From VAXT01 sp038040395 (GTDB lineage: Bacteria > Actinomycetota > Thermoleophilia > Gaiellales > Gaiellaceae), in assembly GCA_038040395.1 (NCBI GenBank), contig JBBPIJ010000002.1, positions 248,001 to 312,000 of the forward strand: DNA of 64,000 nucleotides. Reading direction: 5' to 3'. A program made the position numbers and the translations under genes. A model generated the notes under the pieces. That model was not told the origin of the DNA and did no database searches. It was given only the letters and a program-made list of their open reading frames with translations. Below, one piece after another: positions 42,622-51,400 of the stretch (position 1 is its first letter; each line of letters starts with the position of its first letter).

Positions 42622-43886
42622 GCGAGCCGGCGGGCGAGACGCAGGTCCTGGCCGAGAAGCTCGAGCGCGCCCGCTCCGATCCGCTCTCCTCCCCCGCCCT
42701 CGGCACCGCCTCCTCGGATCTGATCGAGCCCTGCGCAGTGCGCGAGCCGGAGCCGGCGGTTCCTCCGCCCCGCGCCGAGCTCGGGCTTGCACTCGCCTTC
42801 TCGGGCGGCGGCTTCCGCGCCAGCCTCGCCGCGCTCGGCGTCCTGCGCTTCGTCGCCGACGCCGGACTCCTCGAGCGCGTCCGCTACGTCTCCTCGGTCT
42901 CCGGCGGCTCGGTTGCCCATGGGCTCTTTGCCCGCCACTACCTCGAGCTCGAGCAGGAGCAATTCAGCGCGGAGGCGCTCGACCGAATCGTGATCGAGCC
43001 CTTCATCGAGCGCATCTCCGGCCATTCGCTGATCTGGAAGCTCGTCCGGAACGCCTGGCGCATGATCGGGCCGCGCACGCGCACGCACCTTCTTGCCCAG
43101 AGCTTCGACGAGTGGTTCTACGGCGGCCGGCAGCTCGAAGAGCTCTCGCCGCGCTGCCGCTTCGTCTTCAACGCCGCCAACCTGACGACCGGCGTGCGCT
43201 TCGGCTTCGAGCGCGACGTCTTCGGCGACTACGTCCTTGGCCGGCGGGTGACGGCCGGGAGCGGCCTGCGCCTGGCCGATGCGGTGGCGGCCTCGGCCGC
43301 CTTCCCGGGGGCCTTTGCCCCGCTAGTCCTTCGCGACTTCGAGTTCCCTTGCGCGGAAGGGCGGGTGGCGAAGCTGCTCGACGGGGGTGCCTACGACAAC
43401 ATGGGCCTCGAAGCCGTCGACGATCTGCCCGAGACCTTCCTCGTCGCGCTCAATGCCGGCGGGCTCTTCCACACGGGCCGCATCGGGAAGGTTCCTTTCA
43501 TCCGCAACCTGACGCGGGTGAACTCGCTTCTCTACCGCCAGTCGACGGCGCTGCGGCGGCGGGAGATGGTCAGCCGCTTCCAAGCGTTTGAAAAGGCGCG
43601 CGCAGCCGGGCAGCCCCCACCCGAGTGGGGCCGGCAGGGCGTCCTCTTCGGCCTTGCGACGACCTTCGACGAGCCGAGCCCGAAGTGGATCGAGGGGCGG
43701 CCTGAGCACGAGGAGGTCAGGCTCAAGCTCGCCCTTGTCAAGACGACCTTCGCCCGCTTTCGCCGAGAGCTCTGCCGGCAGCTCGTCTACCGGGGCTGGT
43801 GGCTCGCCGGCTGCAGCGTCGCCACCTTCCACCCCGACCTCGTCGCCGAGCTTCCGCATTGGCGCCCGCTCGTAGGAGAAACATGA
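42618..43886 (+). CDS. Patatin-like phospholipase
   Basis: Starts at a GTG overlapping the EEP stop (GTGA); 422 residues. The catalytic dyad motifs are present: oxyanion loop FSGGGFRASLAALGVL (about 61-76), nucleophile S95 in SSVSGGSVAHG (cPLA2-like SGG form) and catalytic Asp in LLDGGAYDNMGLEAVDD near residue 255. It should hydrolyse membrane phospholipids or act as an acyl hydrolase. There is no signal peptide, so it would attack the cell's own membrane from inside, as in phage-defence effectors (inference). It overlaps the next gene by four bases (ATGA). Confidence 0.9.
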   Translation: MSEPAGETQVLAEKLERARSDPLSSPALGTASSDLIEPCAVREPEPAVPPPRAELGLALAFSGGGFRASLAALGVLRFVADAGLLERVRYVSSVSGGSVAHGLFARHYLELEQEQFSAEALDRIVIEPFIERISGHSLIWKLVRNAWRMIGPRTRTHLLAQSFDEWFYGGRQLEELSPRCRFVFNAANLTTGVRFGFERDVFGDYVLGRRVTAGSGLRLADAVAASAAFPGAFAPLVLRDFEFPCAEGRVAKLLDGGAYDNMGLEAVDDLPETFLVALNAGGLFHTGRIGKVPFIRNLTRVNSLLYRQSTALRRREMVSRFQAFEKARAAGQPPPEWGRQGVLFGLATTFDEPSPKWIEGRPEHEEVRLKLALVKTTFARFRRELCRQLVYRGWWLAGCSVATFHPDLVAELPHWRPLVGET

Positions 43887-45073
43887 CCACACCGGCAAAG
43901 ACCGCGCCGGGAAAGCCCGACCCAGGAAAGCCCGACCCGGCCACGAGCAAGCCGCTGGTAACAGCCCACCGCTGGGCCGTCGGCGCGAGCGTGGTGTTTG
44001 TTCTGGCCGTGGCATACATCGTCTACGGCGTCGTCCAGGACCACCGGGCCGGGAAGCTGCTCGAGCCCGACACGCCGCCCGCCGAGTACCTCTACCTCGA
44101 CAATGCCCGCGTCCGTTCCTACCTCGGCCAGCTCGTCAACGGGCTCCCCGCCTCCGAGAAGCGGACACTCTCGGAGAGCGAAGACCTGGCCGCGGAGGTA
44201 AAGGCCAGCGGGGTGGGGCTCAGCAGCGCGAACAAGACATCTACAAGCACCGTGATCGACGTCTCGCCGACGGTCGCCGATCGCTTCTACCTCTTGCTCC
44301 GTCTCCTTCGCAAGGGGAAGTCGAACTTCAAGAGCGAGGACTCGCGAAAGTGGCTGTTCTTTGAGAACGGCGATTCCCGGAAGTGGCTGTTCGACCTCAA
44401 CCTCGGCCCAAAGAAAAAGCATCGAGGCGTCTACGAGGTGGCCGAACGTGTCTACCAGGCGGCCTGCAAGGTGCATGAAGGCGACTTCGTCCGGATCAAC
44501 GATGCACACCTCTCCCTCTCGCCATATGCCGCCGTCCTTCCGACGGTGACCTATGCGACGCTCAACCTGAATGGGGAGGCGGCGCCACCGACCCCGCGCG
44601 TCCTTTCGCCGCGGACGAGAGTCGGACGAAGACGGGTCAGCCGCTACCGGCGTCTGCTCGGCAAAGATCCACGGCTGCCCTTCATCGTTCGGACGACCCC
44701 GCTCAGGCCGCGCCGCGGCCAGCCTGCGGGGGTCACGTTCTTCCTGCCCACCCGCTACAAGAGCCTGCGCAACGAGCCGAGCTTGATCTCGGGCACGCTG
44801 ACGATCGTGGGCAAGATCGTCTATCTGAACCTGGGGCGAAGCAAGCCCCGGGGAAGCCGAATGGCGTGCCAAGAAAAGGTTCCGAGCTCACTCCCGAGGA
44901 GCTACGTCGACCGAATGACGGTCGCGACCTTTGTTCCGGCGCTCGAAGAAGCGCCCAACTTCGTGTTCGACAACCTCGGCTTCCGCATCGGCACGATCGC
45001 ACAACAGGTGACCGCGAACATGACCGTGGCAGCACCGGTCATGGTTGTGATCCCGATCGCGATGTACCAGTGA
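43883..45073 (+). CDS. Membrane-anchored DUF6414-like protein
   Basis: The 396-residue protein has one N-terminal transmembrane helix (WAVGASVVFVLAVAYIVYGV) and then the pattern EYLYLDNARVRSYLGQLVNG, which resembles the start of DUF6414 proteins. A Lys/Arg-rich middle and a beta-rich C-terminal domain (SLISGTLTIVGKIVYLNL; ELTP-like loop; VTANMTVAAPVMVVIPIAMY) follow. Coupled by ATGA overlap to the patatin gene. The family assignment is by memory of the motif and should be treated as tentative; the function is unknown. Confidence 0.6.
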   Translation: MTTPAKTAPGKPDPGKPDPATSKPLVTAHRWAVGASVVFVLAVAYIVYGVVQDHRAGKLLEPDTPPAEYLYLDNARVRSYLGQLVNGLPASEKRTLSESEDLAAEVKASGVGLSSANKTSTSTVIDVSPTVADRFYLLLRLLRKGKSNFKSEDSRKWLFFENGDSRKWLFDLNLGPKKKHRGVYEVAERVYQAACKVHEGDFVRINDAHLSLSPYAAVLPTVTYATLNLNGEAAPPTPRVLSPRTRVGRRRVSRYRRLLGKDPRLPFIVRTTPLRPRRGQPAGVTFFLPTRYKSLRNEPSLISGTLTIVGKIVYLNLGRSKPRGSRMACQEKVPSSLPRSYVDRMTVATFVPALEEAPNFVFDNLGFRIGTIAQQVTANMTVAAPVMVVIPIAMYQ

Positions 45074-45194
45074 GCAAAGACGCAGGCAGCTGATGGGAGT
45101 GTTCGGTCGAGCGCTTGGCGTGAAAGATCTTTCGCAACTTGCGGGCGAGCTTCGGTCGCCCCCTCGTTCCCGACCCACGCTCCGGAACGGTTGA

Positions 45195-46190
45195 ATGGAG
45201 AAGGAGGCTCTCTACTTCCCCTACATTCGGGTTCCGCAAGACGCGTGGTTCCAGCGCGTGCTGCTCTATTGGGACACGGTCGGCACGATCGTTCCGTTCG
45301 ATGCGCCTCTGTTGCTCGGCGAGCACACCACCGAGCTGGTCCACGCAGGGCTCGTCCGCCCCGTTCATCCAGGCGAGTACATCAATGACATCGGCGGCTT
45401 CCAGGATCGCTTCTTTGCGCTCATCGACGGCGAGGAAGCAATCCAGAGGCGCCGCGGCTCGGTGCTCGACCAAGAGGACGTGAAGCAGATTCATGTCGAC
45501 AAGATGGGCGACATGATTTGCGAAGGCCTGGCATCGCGCGGACTTGGGCGACCAGCTGAGAATGGCGAGCGGGAATACTGGTGGGACCTGGAGTCGCGTA
45601 CGGCCGACGTCTTCATGGCCTACCTCGCGGCCGAGCTCGGAGCGCTCGAAGAGCTGAACATGGACCCGGTGACCGACGAAGCCAATCTCTTTGTCCCGGA
45701 ACCTGATACCCCGATCAGCCGCGCCGAGCAACTTCGCCTCGGCGTGCTCGAAGCCGTGTTGCCCGCGCCCCAGGAGGTCGTCCCGATCTCCGAGCTCGCC
45801 GCCTTCAAAGAAAAACACGGCGGCCGGCTCGCCGCCTTCCGGACAAGGATCGAGGAAGAGCTCCTGCAGATTGCCCTCATCGAGGACGAGGAGACCCGCC
45901 TGCGTCAGAAGAGCCTCACCGAAGCGCGGCTTCGCAGCGAGGTCGAGGAAATCAGTGCCGAGATGACCGAGCGACGATGGCCGAAGGTCATCTTCGGAAC
46001 CGTCTGTGGCCTGGTCGGAGTCGGCACGGCTGCCGGCGCGGCAGTCGTGACCGGCGGGGCCGGCATCGCGCTGGCCGCGCCGGGTCTGATCGGCGCGGCT
46101 TATGCCGCCGTCGAAGGCTTTCCGGCCCGCAAGGTGCCCTCCTCGCCATTGGCATACGCAGCCCTCGCCCGCACGAACCTCACGGGTTAG
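45195..46190 (+). CDS. DUF6236-like protein
   Basis: A 331-residue protein whose N-terminus, LYFPYIRVPQDAWFQRVLLY followed by WDTVGTIVPFD, matches my memory of DUF6236, a family found in many actinobacterial islands. The C-terminal third has a charged coiled coil (RLRQKSLTEARLRSEVEEIS) and a glycine/alanine hydrophobic segment (GTAAGAAVVTGGAGIALAAP) that may insert in membrane. It is the last gene of the EEP-patatin operon, 121 bases after the previous stop, and is followed by a terminator. Function unknown. Confidence 0.6.
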   Translation: MEKEALYFPYIRVPQDAWFQRVLLYWDTVGTIVPFDAPLLLGEHTTELVHAGLVRPVHPGEYINDIGGFQDRFFALIDGEEAIQRRRGSVLDQEDVKQIHVDKMGDMICEGLASRGLGRPAENGEREYWWDLESRTADVFMAYLAAELGALEELNMDPVTDEANLFVPEPDTPISRAEQLRLGVLEAVLPAPQEVVPISELAAFKEKHGGRLAAFRTRIEEELLQIALIEDEETRLRQKSLTEARLRSEVEEISAEMTERRWPKVIFGTVCGLVGVGTAAGAAVVTGGAGIALAAPGLIGAAYAAVEGFPARKVPSSPLAYAALARTNLTG

Positions 46191-46692
46191 CCGGGGGAAC
46201 TCGGCATCGCGCCTGGACGTGCATGTTGCGCGGTGCGTCCACCACGCGCCGCCCGATCTCGCGCCGCCGTGGCCAGGCCACCGTAATCCCGGCACCCCGC
46301 GGGCGACGCGAGCGCAGGACACGAAGGTGCTCCCGTTTTTTGAGCACGAGCAGCCTTACCACCCCCTCCCGCCTTCTCCCCCGGTCCGCGAAATCGGACC
46401 GGCTTTTTCGTGAGTTTCGAGGCACTGTCATGAGCCGATGCCACGCCGACGACAACACCGAGCCACAACACCCGCGCAGATCGAACAGATTCGTTCGTTG
46501 GCCGCCGAGGAAGTGAGCGAGTAGCGGTGCCTGTTGCTTGCCTTGAGTCTGGCTTAACGAAGAACCCGCGCAACCTGTAGGCATTCAAGGACGATCAGCA
46601 CCGCCCAGATGATGGAGATTGTCCTGAGGAGATTTCGGTCGATGGCGCGACGCGTGTGTCCAAGGCTTACGTTCGAGCCCCATAGCATCGCT
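46191..46692. other. Region after the EEP operon
   Basis: Contains the terminator at 46381-46408. No other gene or repeat seen. Confidence 0.5.
46381..46408 (+). terminator. Rho-independent terminator of the EEP-patatin operon
   Basis: CCGGTCCG and CGGACCGG form a perfect 8-bp stem with a 6-base loop, followed directly by CTTTTTC. It ends the plus-strand operon about 190 bases after the last stop codon. Confidence 0.85.
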
Positions 46693-47166
46693 TCAGGCGA
46701 AACCGGAGTACCGGGCGAATCGGGGGGAGGGGTTCGCCGCCTCCGGGCTAGTCTCGGAGATCGGATCGGGCGAGGTTGCTGGCGTAGAGAGTTGGCGCTG
46801 CTTCATCTGCGAGCTCTTGAAGGCCGTGAACGGCCCTCGCTCCCCTTCGGGAAACGCCTTCTCCTCCGCTTCGCGCAGGCGCTCCTGCCACCACGTTACG
46901 TCTCCTCCGCGAGCAAGGATCACTCCGGTCATGGTTCGAAAAGCGAGCCACGCCAAAATGAAGACAGCAATGAGTTGGACGAAAAGCAACACCGCGGCCC
47001 AGCCGCTCGAAGTAATCGCCGATGCCCCGAGCAGGATAGAGCCGACCGCAATCAATACAGCCTGGATGCTCAGCGAGATCGACCTGTAGCTCTGCAGGAG
47101 AGAGTCCTGCCAGGCGACCCCTGTGAGCAGAAATCGCATGTCATCTGGGTTCCCAGGAGTAGCCAT
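46693..47166 (-). CDS. Small membrane protein, two helices
   Basis: 157 residues from MATPGNPDDMRFLLTGVAWQ; a later Met (residue 10) is an alternative start. Two transmembrane segments (SIQAVLIAVGSILLGASAIT; AAVLLFVQLIAVFILAWLAF) are followed by a charged, partly disordered cytoplasmic tail rich in Ser/Pro. The N-terminal ARG-rich extension of the longer frame is not convincing. Family unknown. Confidence 0.6.
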   Translation of the reverse strand: MATPGNPDDMRFLLTGVAWQDSLLQSYRSISLSIQAVLIAVGSILLGASAITSSGWAAVLLFVQLIAVFILAWLAFRTMTGVILARGGDVTWWQERLREAEEKAFPEGERGPFTAFKSSQMKQRQLSTPATSPDPISETSPEAANPSPRFARYSGFA

Positions 47167-47812
47167 TTCCTGTTTGGATGGTACCTCCGAAGTTCTGGGC
47201 CTGTGGGCGGATCTACCTCGGCAGCCGCGCGCACCCCGCTCGCGAAAGATCCACTTTCGGACGGTTCGGTCAAGGCCGGGCTGGGTTAGGAAGGCGCTGC
47301 GGACGGCGTTACGTTCGGCGCACCTGTGGTCGCCCACCTGGAGCGCACGTGATTCGGCCGGGTCCGGACAGAAGTGTCAAGAACCTGAACTGCTCTCTTT
47401 GAATCAACAGCTAGCGGTAACGATTCCTGGGGCTCAGCTGTGAACTGTGATTGCGCTCGCCATCGCGCTCGACCGAGCCGAGCACGTCCAGTAGGCCGTG
47501 CAGTTACTTGAGCGGTACATACGCCCGTGGGCGATCGTCGTTCGCACCCCCGGGCGCAGGCCCGCTCGCGAAAGATCCAGTTTTGGACCTTTCCTAGGGA
47601 AGAAGAGCAACAGCGGCAACGCTGCCCGCGGCGCCGCTAACACTTGCCGCGAGATACTTCCCTCCGCCGCGCGACCTAACTAGCGCTGCTACCAACGTGG
47701 CGGCGAGGAGCGCGATGAGCGCTCGACCGAGATGTTTGTTGATGTCGAGATTTTCCATCGTTTTTCAACGGTAGCGGTCCCTCGGGATGGCACCGGTTTC
47801 CATTCCGGCGTC
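47167..47812. other. Intergenic region with a 28-bp direct repeat
   Basis: No supported gene. The 28-mer beginning CCCGCTCGCGAAAGATCCA occurs at 47235-47262 and again at 47561-47588 with two mismatches. Confidence 0.5.
47235..47588. repeat. Pair of 28-bp direct repeats, 326 bp apart
   Basis: Both copies read CCCGCTCGCGAAAGATCCA, then a G/C variation and TTTYGGAC. The span covers both copies. The purpose is unknown; it could be a duplicated regulatory site or the trace of a small deletion or insertion. Confidence 0.6.
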
Positions 47813-48382
47813 TTAGGTGGCGCGGTCGCGGGCGTCGAGGTCGAACGGTGTTACCTTCGCCTCTCGCCGGCGTCGCGGCATAAGCGCCTCGACGAAGTTT
47901 GCTGGCTCGGCATCGAAAACGCACAGGCGGGCCTGCACGAGTTCGCCGTTGGTGTAGCGAAAGCCAGCTGCGACCCATTTGTGGTTTAGGTCGCGTCCGA
48001 CGATCACCGTCAGCGGCCGCGGCGCGCGGGCGCCTGCGTTTTCTGCTGTCTGCTGCGCCGTCTCCACATCCTGCTCGCTTGGAAGCGGCAGGCCGTGGGG
48101 ATGTGAGTGCCAGTCGCCGATGAAGGTCGCGATCCGCCCCGAATCGGCGTAGACCCGCGCTAGCTGCTGCCGCTGCCAGCGACCATCGGGGTTGAACGCG
48201 TACTCGGCGTGGCTGGCGCGCGGGCCGGCGTCGATCAGACTGGTGACCACAATGTCTTCCCCGCCCGCGGCGCCCTCGTAGCCGACGAGCATGCCCCCGG
48301 TCTCGGTCTCGCCCTGCGCCGCGGCCTGCCACGCGATGCGGGCGAGCAGGTGGCGCGGCAGCCAGATCGTCGTCCTCTCCAA
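47813..48382 (-). CDS. JAB/MPN-domain isopeptidase, Cap3-like
   Basis: The 189-residue protein has a textbook JAMM motif: E27 (ETETGGMLVGYEG), H92-S-H94 (GDWHSHPHG), then seven residues and S102-E-Q-D105. It should be an active zinc isopeptidase removing a modifier from its target. Start is a TTG one base after the stop of the E2-E1 gene, with GGAG inside that gene's last codons, so translation is coupled. Same arrangement as Cap2-Cap3 of CBASS type II, but no nucleotide cyclase gene is present. Confidence 0.88.
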   Translation of the reverse strand: MERTTIWLPRHLLARIAWQAAAQGETETGGMLVGYEGAAGGEDIVVTSLIDAGPRASHAEYAFNPDGRWQRQQLARVYADSGRIATFIGDWHSHPHGLPLPSEQDVETAQQTAENAGARAPRPLTVIVGRDLNHKWVAAGFRYTNGELVQARLCVFDAEPANFVEALMPRRRREAKVTPFDLDARDRAT

Positions 48383-48383
48383 C

Positions 48384-50129
48384 TCACTCTCCTTCTAGGG
48401 AACGGCAGTAGGGGCAGTCGGCGTGGCGCTCGAGCGGGAACGTTGCCCAGTTCGGCGTTGCCAGCGGCCCCTCCTCCGTGCGCAGGGACAGGATCATGAC
48501 GTCTCCGTCTGCGCTCGGGTAGCCCCCGCCGACGAGCGTCTGGGCAGCAACGCGCGTCGCCTGTGCAGCGACGGGCGCGAGATCGAACGACGTGCCGGTC
48601 GCGGTCGGTGCTGCACAGCCCGGCGGTTGCACCAGCTCGGCCGGGTCGCTCGGCGGCGTCGGGATCACGCCTTCCTCATGCCAGCGCTTGAGGCAGAACC
48701 AGCAGCCGGTCTGCCCCGGCAGCACTCGTGCCACGCCACCGCCCCAGTAGCCGGGAGTGCCCCAGGCGTAGACCTGCGGCAGGCGTGCTTCGCTGGCCAG
48801 ATAGGTGAACAGATGGTCGATGCCGTACTCGGCGGTCACACTGATCAAGAGATCGGCGTTGTGGAGCAACTCCGTGAGGATCTCGCGCTCGCTGCGCCCC
48901 TCGGTCGTCGGCATGCCAATCTGATGATTGTCGACGCGCAGGCGCGTAAGCGGATAGTTGGCGCGCAGGAATCCGGCCAAGGAATCTGTCTTGGCGTGGC
49001 CGACGGCGCTCAGTCCTAATGGCCAGCGGACGCTGTTGCCGACCTCGACCATGTCCCAGTCGAGGAGGCGCAGCTCACCCACCTGGGCCCGAGCCAAATC
49101 GAGCGCAAGCGGCGCGCCGAGTGCCCCGAGGCCGACCAAGGCCACCCGCTTCTCACCGAGCCCGGCCAAGGCTGGGATCCGCGCCGCCATATCGCCGCGG
49201 CTCAACCGTTGGCCTTTGACGAGGTAGGACTTCGTGCCGACGCGGCCCCCGGGCGGCATCGGGCCGCGTACGCGGACGACGAAGAGCCACGCATCCTCGC
49301 GGTCACGCCCGTCCACCTCCTCGCCGTAGACGAGTCCCAGTACGGCAAGCTCGCGCCCGCCGAGGTTCTGGTACTGCGGCCCTGTCCACTCGGCGTCTAC
49401 ATCGCGGGCGTAGTCAACGAACGCCTCACCGCTCGCCTCGCCAGGAGCGTTGTCCGGGCGAAGGTCGACGCGCAACCAACGGCCGACGATCGTCTCTCCG
49501 CCCGTGATCGAGCGCAACTCGTCATCTGCTCGGGCGAGCCTTCGCTTCGGACCCCTCGGCGGCTTGGTCGCGACCTCAGCCAAGATGGCCCGCAAGGGCC
49601 CCGCCGCGCCGGCGCCGAGAAGTCTCACCAGGCGCAGCTCGCCGCGCGACTCGCCCGGGTCGATCGCGAGTGCCGCCTCGGGGACGAATACGACCGCGCC
49701 CGGTTCGTTGACGACAAACGCGCTGAGAGGCTCGGCCTGCGGGGTCTCGACCGCGGCCCGTTCTTCGGCCGTCCCCTCAACGGCGATGAACAGCTTCTCG
49801 AGCTGATCGGCGATATGCGAGGCCGCCGAGTCGCTCTGGGGATGCCACTGGCGTGTATCGCGATCGAGCAGACAGAGGTTCTTGCCGAACGGGTTTTGGT
49901 GATGCCCGAGCCTGAGCTCGGGCGCTAGAACCAGTGGCCGCAGAAAAGGGAAGGAGTCCGGGTAGAGGACGACAAGATCGACTTCCCCCTGTCGCGAAGC
50001 GAAGCAGGCACGAACGATGATCTGGCCCTGGTCGGGCCCGCTCGTTAGCTCGTGCGACTGCGCCAGTTGCTCGAACTGCCGCAGCTCTGTGTCGAGGCGC
50101 CCCTCGAAGGCCTCCCACCAGGGGCGCAT
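48384..50129 (-). CDS. E2-E1 fusion protein (ubiquitin-conjugating plus ThiF-like activating domains)
   Basis: The 581-residue protein starts with an E2-like (UBC-fold) domain, about 1-120: VDLVVLYPDSFPFLRP, then NPFGKNLCLLD with the candidate catalytic C86 and QWHPQSDSAA. The E1 adenylation domain starts near residue 325: VALVGLGALGAPLALDL (nucleotide loop) and RLLDWDMVEVGNSVRWPLG. A candidate E1 cysteine is in PPGCAAPTATGTSFD, and two CxxC pairs (GCWFCLKRW, DCPYCRS) form a zinc site. This is the layout of Cap2 and other prokaryotic E2-E1 proteins, which attach a protein C-terminus to a target. It lies 6 bases downstream of the (PEH)n peptide gene. Confidence 0.88.
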   Translation of the reverse strand: MRPWWEAFEGRLDTELRQFEQLAQSHELTSGPDQGQIIVRACFASRQGEVDLVVLYPDSFPFLRPLVLAPELRLGHHQNPFGKNLCLLDRDTRQWHPQSDSAASHIADQLEKLFIAVEGTAEERAAVETPQAEPLSAFVVNEPGAVVFVPEAALAIDPGESRGELRLVRLLGAGAAGPLRAILAEVATKPPRGPKRRLARADDELRSITGGETIVGRWLRVDLRPDNAPGEASGEAFVDYARDVDAEWTGPQYQNLGGRELAVLGLVYGEEVDGRDREDAWLFVVRVRGPMPPGGRVGTKSYLVKGQRLSRGDMAARIPALAGLGEKRVALVGLGALGAPLALDLARAQVGELRLLDWDMVEVGNSVRWPLGLSAVGHAKTDSLAGFLRANYPLTRLRVDNHQIGMPTTEGRSEREILTELLHNADLLISVTAEYGIDHLFTYLASEARLPQVYAWGTPGYWGGGVARVLPGQTGCWFCLKRWHEEGVIPTPPSDPAELVQPPGCAAPTATGTSFDLAPVAAQATRVAAQTLVGGGYPSADGDVMILSLRTEEGPLATPNWATFPLERHADCPYCRSLEGE

Positions 50130-50135
50130 GTTTGG

Positions 50136-50288
50136 CTAGGCGACCGGGCGGTCTTCGTCCGGGTCAGGCGGGTCGGGCGGCCCCGGATGTGGCGGGTGCG
50201 GCGGATGCGGCGGGTGCTCCGGATGCTCGGGGTGCTCGGGGTGCTCGGGGTGCTCGGGGTGCTCGGGCTGGTCGGGACGCTCTGCCAC
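50136..50288 (-). CDS. 50-residue His/Pro/Glu tandem-repeat peptide
   Basis: Starts at a GTG with AGGAG six bases upstream (GCGAAAGGAGCCGTTGTG). The product reads MAERPDQ, six PEH triplets, three PPH triplets, then PGPPDPPDPDEDRPVA and stop. Four of the PEH units use identical CCC GAG CAC codons, so the repeat has expanded recently at DNA level. It must be disordered or a polyproline helix, and nine regularly spaced His could bind metal. First gene of the peptide/E2-E1/JAB operon, in the place where a ubiquitin-like or target gene would be expected. The reading frame is strongly supported; the role is unknown. Confidence 0.7.
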   Translation of the reverse strand: MAERPDQPEHPEHPEHPEHPEHPEHPPHPPHPPHPGPPDPPDPDEDRPVA

Positions 50289-50338
50289 AACGGCTCCTTT
50301 CGCTCGTTTGTTGACGATAGTTTACGTACCGATACAGG

Positions 50339-50815
50339 CTAGCCCTCGCTGCAAAGAACCGCGAGGTCTTGTTCGTCGCCCTCGCTGGACAGGGCTTCAT
50401 TGTCTGTCTTGTCTACCCGTAGGTCGGCGTAAGCCGGAACGCCCTTGCATGGCGTTCGCCGGGCGAGGCTGATGGTCACATGGACCGTGGTCACCTTGCC
50501 GGCCGCGCAGTAAGGCTTGCAGTCGTTGTAGTCCCATGTCGCTATTGCTTTCGCGACCGGCCCTCCATAGTCCAACCACTCCTTAATGGAGTAGGCGTTG
50601 CCGGACACGCCGATGTAGATGACATCGGGCTTGTATTCCGGAGTGCCCCCCGCTTCAGGAACGTAGACCGTGGATTCTGGCTTCTGAGTCACGACAGCCG
50701 TTTCCGTAAGCGTCTGTGTCGTTGTCTCAGTAACCACACGCGTGGAGGTTCCACATCCAGCGCTGACCGCCAAAATCACGGCGATGGGAGCAACTAGGAC
50801 ACTGCGACGGGTCAT
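50339..50815 (-). CDS. Secreted lipoprotein
   Basis: 158 residues from MTRRSVLVAPIAVILAVSAG; start preceded by GGGGAG. The signal ends with the lipobox-like VSAGC, so the mature protein is probably lipid-anchored outside. A Thr/Val-rich linker (VVTETTTQTLTETAVVT) precedes a compact domain with Cys (NDCKPYCAAG, RRTPCKG, LAVLCSEG). Not recognised as a named family. It lies just upstream (50 bases) of the ubiquitin-like operon on the same strand, but it has a different character. Confidence 0.6.
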   Translation of the reverse strand: MTRRSVLVAPIAVILAVSAGCGTSTRVVTETTTQTLTETAVVTQKPESTVYVPEAGGTPEYKPDVIYIGVSGNAYSIKEWLDYGGPVAKAIATWDYNDCKPYCAAGKVTTVHVTISLARRTPCKGVPAYADLRVDKTDNEALSSEGDEQDLAVLCSEG

Positions 50816-51400
50816 TGCTCCCCGGATGATGGCCTTGCTGCGCGTGGCGGTCAACGAATCGGCGTGACGGCTGGAGTCGCTGTCCACGCTTCGACGTCGA
50901 ACGGGGGTACATACCTCCGTGGTGGATCCTCGCCCCTAGCTTGCGAGGCTCCTTCCGCTCGAGCGACCAGGCAGGTAGCGGCTCGCTTGAGCTGAGCGAG
51001 CCACTCAGCGATGCCAAGCTCGCGCTCTTGCCGCTCGAGCTGTCGCCTTTCGTTAGTTCGGGCAAACGCGCCGGACATGCGCACCGTCGGCCGAGGCTGC
51101 GCGCTCGATGTCGCACAAGAGCCGAAACGCGACATCACCGCAGCTGCGCCCAACACGCCCTCTCCTTGGCCCGGCTCCCCGGTTGGCAGGCATCGCCATG
51201 AGGAGCGGCCGCTGACATTGCACAGCGAAGCGCGCCACAACGTGTAAGAGTTCCGGTCTTCGGCCCCGAGCCGTGGTCCTCGAGGTCCACGGCCTCCGCA
51301 AGCCAAGGCCGTCGAGGTCCGGACTGTCGCCGCAAGCTGCTCGAGCGAAGGGTGCTTCGACTGAGAGGCTTGGGCTGAGTTTCCGACTGCGAAGCGGTCG
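50816..51400. other. Non-coding or decayed stretch
   Basis: Overlapping frames on both strands look like chance. Near 51178 there is a short CGGTTGGCAGG reminiscent of the dispersed GCCAACC repeat but too short to call. Confidence 0.35.

Noticed and set aside
41626..42792. Minus-strand frame of 388 codons over the EEP gene
   Set aside because: Shadow frame opposite a gene with all EEP motifs.
50160..50280. Possible CRISPR-like or VNTR array in the nine-base repeats
   Set aside because: Repeats are directly adjacent with no spacers and keep the reading frame of a gene with a good ribosome-binding site; it is a coding repeat.
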